From: Gymnopus androsaceus JB14 | Lineage: Eukaryota > Basidiomycota > Agaricomycetes > Agaricales > Omphalotaceae | Assembly: GCA_009733575.1 (NCBI GenBank) | Contig: ML769560.1 | Location: 3,275 to 67,274 of the forward strand | DNA: 64,000 nucleotides | Direction of reading: 5' to 3' | In this document: positions 43,593-54,740 of the stretch, piece by piece | Position numbering within the stretch: position 1 is the stretch's first letter | Layout: every line of letters starts with the position of its first letter | The notes under the pieces: generated by a model | What the model was told of the DNA's origin: nothing | Databases searched by the model: none | Seen by the model: only the letters and a program-made list of their open reading frames with translations | Program-made: the position numbers and the translations under genes

Positions 43593-45286
43593 CGAGTATG
43601 TATCGCTGGAAGATATATTGCCAACATTTACAGAGCCTGCCTAGATCCCCCAAGAAGCAGTCCGGATTGCCTGACTTTTATTCTCACACTCCTTCCCTAG
43701 GCTACAAATTACACTGATTTTAGCCTGGGTTGGTTAAACCGTGGTTTAACAAGCTCAAAGAACCGCTCTGACATAGAATTTGGTGCTCAGGATGATGGTT
43801 AAACGGAGTGATTTAATGTGGTTAAATCTAGTTAAACTGTAATTTCTTTCCTTTCTCCTTATTATTCCTCCTATGTTTTGCTAATGTCAAATTTACCATT
43901 ATCAATGTACCTCTACTATTATACAATTGTAGCGATGAACCAATGAATCTGGATTTTCATGTAGATGGCCTTTGGTTCAACCAAGGTAGTCTAATTTCTC
44001 ATGTCCACAATGATGTGCAATTGCTGACATTTTTTCAGCATAAACAATAGAATATAATACATTTTAATTTAAAGTATACTAGTGATAGAGAGAACATGTC
44101 AAATAAGACAGCAATTTTCCGCATCAGTGCTTTGGATCGAAACTTCTCCCAATGACATTTCCTGCCTGCAATATATCAGTTGAGCTGCAATTCACAAAGT
44201 AAAATGACCATACAGCACGAATGCGAATGCATAGGCCAGTCCTGGCACAATATCTCAAGTAGAATATGAGCAATTGCCTCTGTGTTCATTGAGTAAAAGG
44301 ATATGAACTACCAAATGAAACTTACCAGCGCAGTGCAAATGAGGAGCCCATATGGACTTGTACCAGATTCAATTGGGATCTGGGCAACTTCTGTGCCATT
44401 GTTGCCAACAACGCTTGACATTAATGGATTGACTGACTTTGTATTCAAATGGATTGTTGGAAAAATGGTATATCCTTCTGGGGCGGTCTGCAGGGGAAAT
44501 TGGCCTTGCTATGAGGACTCGAAAGCACCATGAAAGTATGAGGTAGTTGCATTTCATGGAAGACTTGGTGCAGTAGAAGGGCAACTGAGACAAGAACTGG
44601 GATGAGGAGAGTAGCTGCAATGAGCAATGATGAGTAACAGATTAGTAGCCTACAAAGAACAATCGATGGTTGGTTGGTCCAGCATAGTTTATTTCATCAG
44701 TCCAAGAAGACATTTACTATTTGCAGAAACTGGAAGAATTACATAACTATGATTTGATGCTTTGGCATTGTATGTCATTTTTGTAGTGTAGTATATATAT
44801 AATAAGTAGATATTGATGAGCCAATGATTGCTCCATAGTTAGAAACCAGAGCTGAGATCATTCAGAAGGCAATGAAATGAATGACTGGATGAATTCAGTA
44901 GATCCTCTGACATTGAAATTATCATTGCTGGTATATTAATTGTATAACACAAAACCTGGTGGCTGAGAAGTAAGGCATTTCATCTTTCATCATGCAATTT
45001 ATTTCATCCCCCATCTCTCTATTATAAGCAGCTTGCTGCTGATTTCACAAATTAATGCTGGGTGTGCCTAGGTATCCCTGACACTGACCAAAGGGAAGGG
45101 AGGGTTCTGTCAACAATGATCAGATGAAATTCCACTGAAACCTGTACTTTAGGCAATTTTTTCTCACATTCCACATTATGCCATGTTTTTACACCCCTTT
45201 CTTACCATTTTTTTTGCTTCCTTTTTTTTTTCTTTGTCTTCCCCCATTGCTTTGCCTTTTGGATTTTGATCATTACTTTTATCAAT
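43593..45286. other. No recognisable gene
   Basis: About 1.7 kb without a supported gene. Repeated GGTTAAAC/GTTTAAC motifs occur at 43730-43850. The open frame at 44303-44533 has no domain. A T-rich stretch at 45205-45240 precedes the next gene and may be its promoter. Confidence 0.35.
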
Positions 45287-46023
45287 ATGTCGCTTACTCT
45301 GAATGAAATTTATACATTTTATCTGTCCTCATCACCTACATGGACTTTGCCCAAGTACAAAGATTTACCTTGCTCCCAACTGCAATCTTTGAAAACAACT
45401 GATTTGCAATGCATTGTCCCAAGGCAACCGAACAAATCTCTGCTGGTTGAGACTGTCCTAGATCTATTGAGTACTATTGCGATTCCTGTGGAAAACACGC
45501 CTGGGACTTATCAAGCTATGTACTTGTGCTTCTTCTCAACCTTGGGCCCTGTCATTTATTGTGCTATTATAAAGTGTTTTCCACTTGCTGTTTGCAATGA
45601 TTGTGTGACTCTTCCCTATGTCAATCCTGATTCTGCCTCTACATTACAGTAAAGCAAGCTTTCAGTGCATGTAACTCTCCTGATTTACAACTAATGCTCT
45701 CATCACTATCTAACAAAGTAATATCTAATCAAGGAGCCATACTTTATTGCATCTTTTTCACGTTGGAAGAGGACAATTTCTGCTATGTTGCTTACTATTT
45801 AAAGCCCTCCTTGTTGTCTACTATGTTAACCCCCATCAGCAATGCTCTTGCAGGCATTGTCAGCCCTGCCGCAGTTCCTTTTGGCGATGTACTTGTTGTC
45901 AAATTCAGCTATGACCAATCATCCGTTGTGCCTCTTGACATGGGGCTAGATGCAAGGAATGTGAAATTGCTAATGGAAAGCTATCAAAGAACACAACTGT
46001 TTCAGAGAAGCATACTAATATAA
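45287..46023 (+). pseudogene. Small gene, probably decayed; uncharacterised family
   Basis: ATG 45287 gives MSLTLNEIYTFYLSSSPTWT and LPKYKDLPCSQLQ, then DLQCIVPRQPNKSLLVETVL and DLLSTIAIPVENTPGTYQ. A likely intron starts at GTACTTGTG (about 45519) and ends TTACAG near 45650. A second block from 45694 reads TLEEDNFCYVAYYLKPSLLS and LAGIVSPAAVPFGDVLVVKF, ending at 46023. Blocks lie on one strand, but a short gap with stops (45651-45720) makes the join uncertain. No known domain. Confidence 0.45.
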
Positions 46024-46606
46024 ATACCAGGGCATTCTGTAAAGACCCAACCTGCATCAATGTTCAGACCTGATGTAGCTGCCAAAACTTCTGCGGAGAT
46101 TCTTGATTTATGCGGGCCTATTGATGTATGCACAATGGCTGCGACTTCAGTATTGAGCCGCCTCTTTATATGTTCATACTGTCATTCGGTTATTAATTCA
46201 TTTGGCATACCATGTTAATAATCCAAAAAATTTCCTGGCTGCATTGGATTCCACCAACTCTGTCATCATTGGCCATTTATTCTATCATTTTTAAACATGA
46301 CTCCATCTTAAACAAACATTCATCGTATATCTCATTAATAGTCTCTTATACAGTTAATACATATTAGACTATTTACAAGGCATGACTAATACTCTCTAAT
46401 ACTATGTTTTCCTTTGCACAATTTGATGGTTCGGGCTCAGGCTTGTTGGGGATTGCCGTGTAGCGGCACTAAGGATAAGGGAGCTGCAGTCTGAGAACGG
46501 TCACTTGCTCGACTACTCAAGTAAGTCTAGTGACATCATTATTAGTCATGTCCTATAAAGGACATTGAGACAGTGTTGCCCGTGTTGCCTTTCTCCATTT
46601 TCTATC
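46024..46606. other. Spacer, nothing recognised
   Basis: Sequence between two small plus-strand genes. A short stretch near 46430-46520 is richer in GC, but no open frame or element was seen. Confidence 0.3.
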
Positions 46607-47361
46607 ATGGCCACGACTGCTTTTCCAGATATTAATCTGAGTGTAGAAATCTTGCTCAAGCAAGAGAATAGGAGGATTGCAACATTGAAAAGGGATGTTG
46701 AGGAGGAAGTTGAGGGTCCTGGGATGGTTATCATGCAAGAGATTAGTGTTACTGCTGACACAGAGAGTGGCAAAGATAAGCTTGATGGTGACAATGTGAA
46801 ACCTGAAGATACACCAGAAGCAGTCTATGTATGGATTGAGCACTGCATTGAGCACCTTTAAGGTGAACGTGAAGGCAGTCTGGACCAACAACAACAATCA
46901 CCCAACATTGGCAGTCCTTCATCTGCTGCAGACGCGGCAGATGGTGCATGCTACCAAGTGGTTCACAGCAACCCTGCAAATTCCAGCCCTTCTCGTCCAA
47001 GACAAGCAAGATGCTTTTACGAACCAGACTCTAACTTACCTATAGGTATCCCATGACCATCACCCAACCAGCCTTCCATAAAGGAGCTTCAGGTGAGTTT
47101 GTGAATCTTTCTAATGTGGATGAGGGAAGTACTTAAAACTCTGGGTGGCTATTCTAATATATACAGGCACGGCTTCAACGGCTGAAGACTAGAAGTAGAG
47201 CTTTGGATGTAATGTTTGCTGACAAGGTCAGTTACATACTGTTATTCTTGAAAGACATTCTGACCAATGCATATTTCACATTGCGCTATATTCCACTTAG
47301 CTACTTCAAGGCAAGGTTGCCCAACATACACAAGTGAAGGAAAAAAGAGCAAAAGATTAAG
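46607..47361 (+). pseudogene. Small coiled-coil gene with two in-frame stops
   Basis: ATG 46607 gives MATTAFPDINLSVEILLKQE and a helical, acidic stretch. One frame continues past a TAA (46859-46861) into GEREGSLDQQQQSPNIGSPS and past a TGA (47054-47056) into PSPNQPSIKELQ. Introns follow (47093-47166 and about 47228-47300), with exons ARLQRLKTRSRALDVMFADK and LLQGKVAQHTQVKEKRAKD. Apart from the two stops the frame and splice sites are intact. It looks like a nuclear or DNA-associated helical protein, but the family is unknown. Confidence 0.5.
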
Positions 47362-47469
47362 TAGATGGAAGCTCAGCAATAGTATGATAATGATTTACAT
47401 ATATTGTGTTATTCCTCTCAGAACAACCTATTTATGCTAGCTCATCATTTTGTTTATTTGACACTTTAT

Positions 47470-48895
47470 TGCTATGAAAAGTCATCCAATGCCACATATG
47501 CTGTACCAACTTCCTGCATTCTTACTTAGGTTACTTCTTTTGTGGTCTACCCACCTTCCACTTCCTCTTCCCCTTGGCATCTCCCTTCTCTTATACTTTT
47601 TCACTGGCGGGCACTCTGATGGCAAGCACTCTGATGACTCACTTTTCCTATACCCATATAGTACCATTAGGGTGTATTAGGATAAGGTTAGGGTTGGGTT
47701 AGGTTAGGATTAAGATAAGATATCAATATTCAAATCAGGAAAATGTGAATAGCATGTGATCAATGGAAGTGTTAGGGTCCATACAGTGCTCTGGAGTATC
47801 ATGTGACAAAAAAGAGTTAGGATTAGGGTTAGCTAAAGCTAACCCTAATCTGATCCACAGTGGTCTTCAGGATTAGTTAGGGTCCACACAGGTTAAGGTT
47901 AGGGTTAGGGTTGTGGACAAAGTATGGGGTGCAGGGCTTGCCCCGCTATCTGCAGTAGAAAGTTTAGGATTGGGGATATTAAGGTTAGGGATTATTAGGG
48001 TTATGAATAGTTAGGGTAAAACTAGGGTTTGGCAGTGCAGGTCAGGAACATGTCATGTCTAAGGCTCAAAAATTTTGTCTGTTTTTTCCTATGATGCCTC
48101 GTTCAGCCTCTACAGATATTACAAAGTTCAAGTCTTATAGGGCTGGATAATTATCCAGTTACTTTGTATTAAGTGGTTTAGGACTGTTGTTCCATGTACT
48201 TTGCAATAAAGTTACAGCTACAGCTGAGATGAAGCAATGTTTGAGGCTGGACAGGGCTGCACATATTTACCCAAGTGCAATGGAGACTGGAGGAGGGAGT
48301 GAAGATACATAACTATGGAACAATAATGATCTGCCTTGTTTGCTAGCCCCATGTGAATGATACAATGGGGAGGTGATGTGTCAGAAACATTGATTTCAAA
48401 GGAACACCTCAGTTGCAGTTTCCAGTACTCATCCACTGGTATGACCCAACCAATCTTATCAATTCATACATTGGGGGTCTCGGAGGCAGGACAAATATAC
48501 TAGACTGGAATACTGGTGTAGAACAATTAGTCGAGCGTATTCAGATCTTCGGTGAATGCTCCTACAACTTCAAGCACAGGAGGAGGTGGCCTTCAATCCT
48601 TGGCAGCGGCAATGCGGGGAGCATAGATTCCTAGCCAGTTTGTCCAAGTGATGGTCTCAAGTAGGAGCCTTTGAGCACAAGCAAATAATAATAAGATTTT
48701 TTCCTTTGGTCCTGGGACCTTCAGTAAGCGTTCAATATATTGTTTGAGCTGAGTGGAATACACAGCCAGATAAGGATCATCCTTTTGAGTCTGAGAGATG
48801 TCTGGAAGAACACCAACTCCCTATTACTCCCAGAACAAGATTAACGGAATAGAACTTACCAACATACTCCCATGTCTCTTCCTGGTATCTTCCCC
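47470..48895 (-). pseudogene. GIPVWLVR-family gene, copy B, interrupted by a MITE
   Basis: The minus strand reads DISQTQKDDPYLAVYSTQLK, QYIERLLKVPGPKEKILLLF, ITWTNWLGIYAPRI, VVGAFTEDLNTLD and a degraded TSIPVW motif (48480-48815). Then comes CSFEINVSDTSPPHCIIHMG (48218-48436), which aligns with FIDISPAVPPHLVIYIGV of copy A. MULE-like MITE copy 3 begins at its C-terminal side (48229). Beyond it, ECPPVKKYKRREM (47482-47667) corresponds to the PLSKRQKL region of copy A. Several stops are present. Confidence 0.5.
47660..48229 (+). mobile_element. MULE-like MITE, copy 3 (diverged)
   Basis: It contains the telomere-like TTAGGGTTAGGG core (47670-48020), the conserved GCAGGGCTTGCCCCGC (47932-47947) and the inner end TTTTTTCC..ATGCCTCG (about 48080-48113). 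A right arm ends TTACAGCTACAGCTG at 48215-48229. The left arm is not recognisable. It is more diverged than copies 1 and 2. Confidence 0.7.
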
Positions 48896-49172
48896 TATCC
48901 AAAATGAAATTTAACGGCAAGACAAATCAATGGATGTAAAACACAAATGGAGTGTCTGAAAGAGGTTTATCAGGACACTCTATTAATCCAAGAAGGAAAG
49001 TAACGGAGCACAACTCACTGACATAAGTTCATGCCTCCTCCTGGTACCTTACTTAAAATGGTATATTACAGCAGAACAAATCAGCGGGTGTAAAACATGA
49101 AGGAAGCGGCAGGAAGAGGTCCATCAGGACTCTTTATGAGTCCAAGAACAAAATTAAAGGAGCAAAACTCAC
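48855..49172 (-). repeat. Tandem small exon-intron modules (about 155 bp each)
   Basis: On the minus strand, splice donors GTGAG/GTAAG occur at 49168-49172, 49014-49018 and 48855-48859. Each is preceded by a similar small exon of about 33-36 nt (GATACCAGGAAGAGACATGG in one, GGTACCAGGAGGAGGCATGA in another). Module spacing is 154 and 159 bp, and the introns share TTTTACAYCCRYTGATTTGT. This is the N-terminal side of copy B of the GIPVWLVR family. Confidence 0.6.
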
Positions 49173-49199
49173 CAACATTAGCTCATCCATGTTATTCCG

Positions 49200-50764
49200 A
49201 CCGCAAACCATCACAAAATTGCGTCATTTCTTCCACAGCTCATACCAAGACCTTCTGTGTCCATCGGGCTCACTCCACAATCAACTGGATGTGGTTTAAT
49301 ACTAGTGTTTGCTGTTTCCAGCTCCAAACCCCTATGAAATACTTTGACATCTATATTTGTCACTAGGCGGATTTCCCTCCATTTTCCAATGCTCCAGAAT
49401 GCTCCAAAGCTTTGCCATGGCCAACCATAACAGTGTATCCTGTTTTCTGGTTGGAAATACAAATTTAATCATGCCATTTCCTTGCTTCTTGGCAAAGCGC
49501 AGCTAATAACAATGCTTTGGTTTCTATATTTGGTACTATGCAGAGTGGATTGTTATTCCTCCTCTGTTTAGCCTAATTCATCTTGCCATTGATCCAGAGT
49601 CTCGTTCTGAATCATTGTATTTATTTGGTTTGACTTTGCCCATGTGAATCTTGCTTCCAAGGATGAGGTAATTCTGTAGTTACAATACTGAGGGTTGTAT
49701 CCTACTCATTTTAGTATATGTTGGATAGTAGTAAATACTTTTTTTAGACTAGTATTGTCTCTGGATAGCCAATAAGTGTTGAATACAATTAAATATAGCA
49801 CATGTATGCACATATATCTGTATTTCCTTTGCACATGTTTACTCTGCTACCTAGGATCTGATACGACTGCAGTTGTATCACCAATCACCCTGATTTTGAT
49901 TATACAGAGGCTTGTTTGTCCTGCATTATTCAGCTGCTCGTATGGAAATACAAGTAGCTGAATATATCCCCCTTGGGATACTCCCTTCAATCACACCGGG
50001 GGCATTCTGTGGGGCACATGTGCTACATAGACAAGTTTTTGATTATTCCGGGCCGGTTCCAGACATGACACCATGCCCCACCATGCCCTTCATTTTGTGC
50101 CTGGAACCAATTAAGACCTAAATCAGGATGTTAATAACAGCCTAAATAGGATAATGACAAACTGTGTTTACTCAGCTGATAGGACCCATGACTTGTTAAC
50201 ATTATGCATATAAGATGACATGCATGCCTTTTTTGGTTGTGATAACATTATTGCCGCCCATCAACTAAGTAGGCAAAGTTGCTCCAAATGTAAAGCACAA
50301 TAACTTGCTTGATTCTCAATGGAATTGGATGCGGCTGAGTGGGTTAGGAAGTGATTCTAAAGCTCTACAGTTCTCCCAGCTATAAAATTAAGAATATAGC
50401 ATTTTTTGCACCTAAATGCTGAGGATTCTAATACCTTCATGTTGCCTCCAACAGCAAAATGACTTATAAAATAACCCTTGGAAAAATTATTCCATGTGTT
50501 ATTTTACTTTGATAGCTTATACTTGTGGCCATGGAAAAAAATGAGCAGCTTCTCCATACTGAAAACTTTGGTACACCCTGTCCCCTCCGCCTGTCCACCA
50601 GACATCTCTCTAATTGACTTCTTTGACCAAATATCAACCTCTTCCCAGCTGAGAAAGTAGTCTCATCCCCCCTACCTGTGTATCAATGTGCTCTTTTGAC
50701 TTGCAAAGATGTGGCTCATTGCCTTCATTGATGGGTTCAACATGTTCAGTTTGTCATAGCCATT
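49200..50764. other. No recognisable gene
   Basis: Minus-strand frame 49211-49462 (SFGAFWSIGKWREIRLVTNI) and plus-strand frame 49912-50121 look partly protein-like but lack domains. A phrase EQLLHTENFGTPCP near 50540-50580 (+) is similar to EQLLHTKSLGMPNF at 11272-11313 (+). No gene model. Confidence 0.3.
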
Positions 50765-51061
50765 TTAACGAGTTGTTCCCATCCCAGGTGGCAAGAAGGT
50801 GGAACCAAAGCTCAGTCTTGCCCTAAACATGATATAGGCAGCAGGGATACCCCCCTGTATATCACAAAAAGACTTGACAAATGCTTTGATCAGAAATTGA
50901 TTGGAGAGACTGAATGCAAAAAACTTCCAAGGTTTGCATACTGATTCCAACTGTGCAGCTACAGAACACTTCCATTGGCCTGCATTTTCAATGTAAGTTG
51001 CTTTTACCATCTTCAACCAAAGGATGCTGTTTCTTGTTGTGTTCACCCCTGCATGCAGCAA
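50765..51061 (-). pseudogene. Minus-strand open frame, unassigned
   Basis: 98 codons open, reading TRNSILWLKMVKATYIENAG and FSLSNQFLIKAFVKSFCDI. The composition is protein-like, but there is no domain and no flanking exons. Confidence 0.25.
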
Positions 51062-54052
51062 GAAGAGAACATGTCAGAGAGGTCTCTTTTGATCTACAAT
51101 GCTGATGTTCTTTATTTCATTCATGATCAGGCTTTTTCATTGTGATAATCTAGTTGTACTTTATACTTCATATATCCATTTTGTCACTTGTCAATCTATC
51201 TTTTCTGCAGGGTAAAGTTGCTGTTTCAGGACTGCACCCATGTCTGCCTATAACTTCATGTGAATCTCTCAAGCAGTGATGAGAATGACACCTCTGTTGA
51301 TTAGAACACTTTGTACAGAAGCACAATTCACATTCTCAGCACTGCATTTGGAGCAGGAAATCAGATTGGACTGGCTTATACACTTGAGAGTGAAGTGACT
51401 CAACAGCAAAGGAAAACACATGCCAGGCTAAGTAGAGAGGCAGAAAAATGCACTGGCAGAGACCGTAGATATACAGCAATACTCAATTAGTAGATATGTA
51501 CAATAATTCATTCAATCAATTAAACAAGAAGGTGTGACAAAGACAACGTAAAAGATATTTGAATGTGAATAGGGAGGAGCAGGATCCAAGTGGAAAAAAT
51601 TAAAGAAGTACCAAGTTATTGGGCAGAACAGAGAGAATGAAATATCCTACAGAGAGAGAGAAAGATGCAGTCAGCATAGTGAACCAGGGTAGAAAAAGTC
51701 CTTATGGACACCTGTGATATTTGGGATGCAGCTTCAACATCATGATGAAATTGAACTTCTTCAGGTTGACTGCAAGAATTCAAGATCAGAGTTGGTTAAG
51801 TTTGCTGATGGCAAAGTCCTGTTCCACTCCAACTCAAGCAACATTTGGTTATTATCACTATCTTCTGCAGCGGCCCTGATTGATTTGCAAGTGTTCAGTG
51901 TTGCCAGTAAGAAGTCAGTATACACTATCAGCAAGTTTGTTACTGTATTTACAAAAGCTAAGAGGTAGGGAAAGTGCATGAGATGTATGTCTTCTAGTGT
52001 AGAAAAAACAAGATGTATATCAAAGTTTCTGGAGCAACCAAAATCTAAGTGAGTAATAATTAGCTATACTCAGTCTAAAATGACAAACAAAAGACTCAGA
52101 GTGAAGTAAGATGTACATATATCAAAGAAGCAACCCAAAAAATCCTGCAAAAGTGTATAAACAGATGTGAGCTATTACCATTATTTACCTTTGAATCTTT
52201 GATTCAAGTAGTAGAGGGTCTTACACAGTCAACGCACTGGTGTTAAGAGTGAAGATGGTCTAACAAATGAGCATCAGATGCAGAAAGAATGGCCAAAGTT
52301 TGAACTACTCATGAGCTTGTGCATGATTATGTTGAATCTGCATAAGATGGTCATTGGAATTGGGAAGATATAATACTACAATGATCACCTGTTGCTGCAA
52401 GGGCATTGACAGCTATAGAAGTGCCTGGATATTCTAAATTTTTCTGAAGAGGGGTCAGCGAAGTTCAAATATTACTCACCTTGAGCTCAAGCACTATTAT
52501 AGTTGCTCAAAGGTTTTGACACAGAGTAAACTTTTTGTTGAGAAACTATTAGTTAATGAGATTGATAGTTACATGGTAAGATATATCACATACGCAACAG
52601 TAGCATATGCAATAACACAACCTTATGAAAGGAAACGTTAATGAAAGAGACCGGGAAAAATTGGACTGAACTTCATGCTAACCAAACTTAAGTAGAACAA
52701 AAGATGCCTACAAACAATAAGAAATTACAGATTATCTGAAAAACTGGAATAAATAAATGCCATTGGAATGCACTACAATGACAGTGAACCAAATTCTGCT
52801 ACCCATTACCTTGCTAACTTTAGCCCAGAATGAATGAGTCGGTTTTTTGCCAAAAAAAATTGATAAAAGAAAAAAGAAAATGAACAATGCACATGTCCAT
52901 ATCCTGTAGGTCGTAAAGCTGACATCAACATGTAAGCAATGAAATAAGGACTTAAGACTAAACTTACCCTTGTGCACACAAAGTGGTAAGGCCCTAAAAA
53001 AATATCAGTTGTTTCACATGAATTCTGGTACAAGAATACAAGAACGCACATTGAATATGATTTGAATCTTTAGCAGTCAAAGTCAGAGTATTAACACCAG
53101 TTGATGATTGGCTTACCCAGCAGCTCCTGTCAGGGCAAAAGTAGAGAAATTGCAGCAGCAGCTCAATGGATGGATGAAATGTACTTGACAACAACTCCCA
53201 GTATCTCCAACCTCAGATTGACAAACTACATGTATACTTGAGAGCCAAAAATCAACAAAAAAGCATAAGAAGACCAGGACTTTGAGATATACTGGTAACA
53301 ATGATTAGGGCTTGATGAGCACCATTAAAGATAGCTAGTATTGCAATCTAAGAATAAGTATAAGTGGATTTGAGTAAAATGAGCAACAAGTTGCACATAC
53401 AAGAATGAAAAAAAACCACTTGTCCTGGTATTCAGAAAAATACTGGAACACCTGGTATGCCAGAACTGCGAGAGAGGTTGGTAAACAATTGAACTTCAAA
53501 CTGCTGAAGTAATCTTACTCCCTAAGCCAATTCCTGCTTTGATGGCGCCAATAAGTGCTGCACAGAAGCTACAAAAGATGTGTTTGTTTGAGAATGCAAT
53601 AATCATTGAGGCAAGATGATTGGCGTGTTGCTTATGGACATGCTTTGAGAAGATGGAAGTAAGAAAAAAGTAGAGCTTTACTGCATTCACTCTACAAGGA
53701 AACTTGCCAGATGCAGTCAGTGGATTGCAGGATTGTTTGAATAAGGGAGTTTGATTTAGTAAATAACCTTGTTGCATGATGCATCTATACTGGGACAGAG
53801 ATGAAATGAATGCTGCCAAGTTATTGTTTTCAGAATTCTATGCCTGATTGATCCTCATCAAATTCCGTGCTTTGGGATTGGGTAAACAATCATTTTAAAT
53901 CAACCAAACTTCAAACAATATCAAGCATTCTCACTAGATTTTTGCATTGGCACTTGTCAATGGCTTAGGTCTTCTGTTGATTAAGGATTTATATGTAAAT
54001 AGGTAGTAAACATCGCTGTCATTTTTTATTACCAGTTACAGTGGTGTGTATG
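51062..54052. other. About 3 kb with no recognisable gene
   Basis: Scattered open frames (51714-51968 +, 52732-53051 -, 53496-53819 -) have no domains, and several are rich in Phe/Ser/Leu from AT bias. No TIR, LTR or tandem repeat was found by eye. Confidence 0.35.
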
Positions 54053-54740
54053 CTAAACAACTTGCACAATCCTAAATGAATTGAGAATCTCACCAAGCAA
54101 GTGATACAATTGTGTGAAGCTTCTATTTATATGTTGCTGCAACACAAGTTCGTATGCACTTCCTCCAAAATCAAGTTGAATACAACAATCAAGACTGTCA
54201 GCAATTAAACATGCCTGCATTGACTTTGAGGCCATTACTTTCTATCATCACTGTGCACCATTGCAAAGCTCACTGAAAGTTGCACCTAATTTGGGATGAA
54301 GGATTAAAAGGCCTGAAAAAAGATCCCCACTCCCATTGGAAACTAAACTAAGGTTGATGTGCTCATCAAGCTCATACCATGCTAGGTAAAATGAGTTTTT
54401 ATGGAGTTGGGAAAGATATGGTGTAAGAGCAAGGTGCCCTATACAGGGCTCAAATGACTGTGAATAGTAGATTGGGTCATCCTTGCCAAAGTTCAATGCT
54501 TTTTGGAAGCGGACTTTGCAAGTGTTCAATGGAGGAGTAAAGATAATGTTGGTATTGGGAGAAGTAACTAGCATGTCTCCAGGAAACATGTATCCAATGA
54601 GACCCTCGAAAGAACAAATTTCTGCAGAGAAGAATGAGCAATTTGCATTGATAGTTTTTGAGAATTAGGAACTTACCTGCGCTTGGATTCGCAAAATGCA
54701 TTAGAACCGTAACCGCACCTGGACCAGACTGAGAGCTCAT
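54053..54740 (-). pseudogene. GIPVWLVR-family gene, copy C (N-terminal part)
   Basis: The minus strand reads MSSQSGPGAVTVLMHFANPS (from 54740). After an intron come EICSFEGLIGYMFPGDMLVT, NFGKDDPIYYSQSFEP and GHLALTPYLSQLHKNSFYLA (54248-54615). These align with SFDGLCGALIPGQGIFITSP, YFGKDNPLLWSQPFDPKVGH and LAVIPCPSLNSRNLSPAW of copy A. A further block QLDFGGSAYELVLQQHINRS (54053-54235) continues in another frame. The middle and the C-terminus are absent. Confidence 0.5.
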
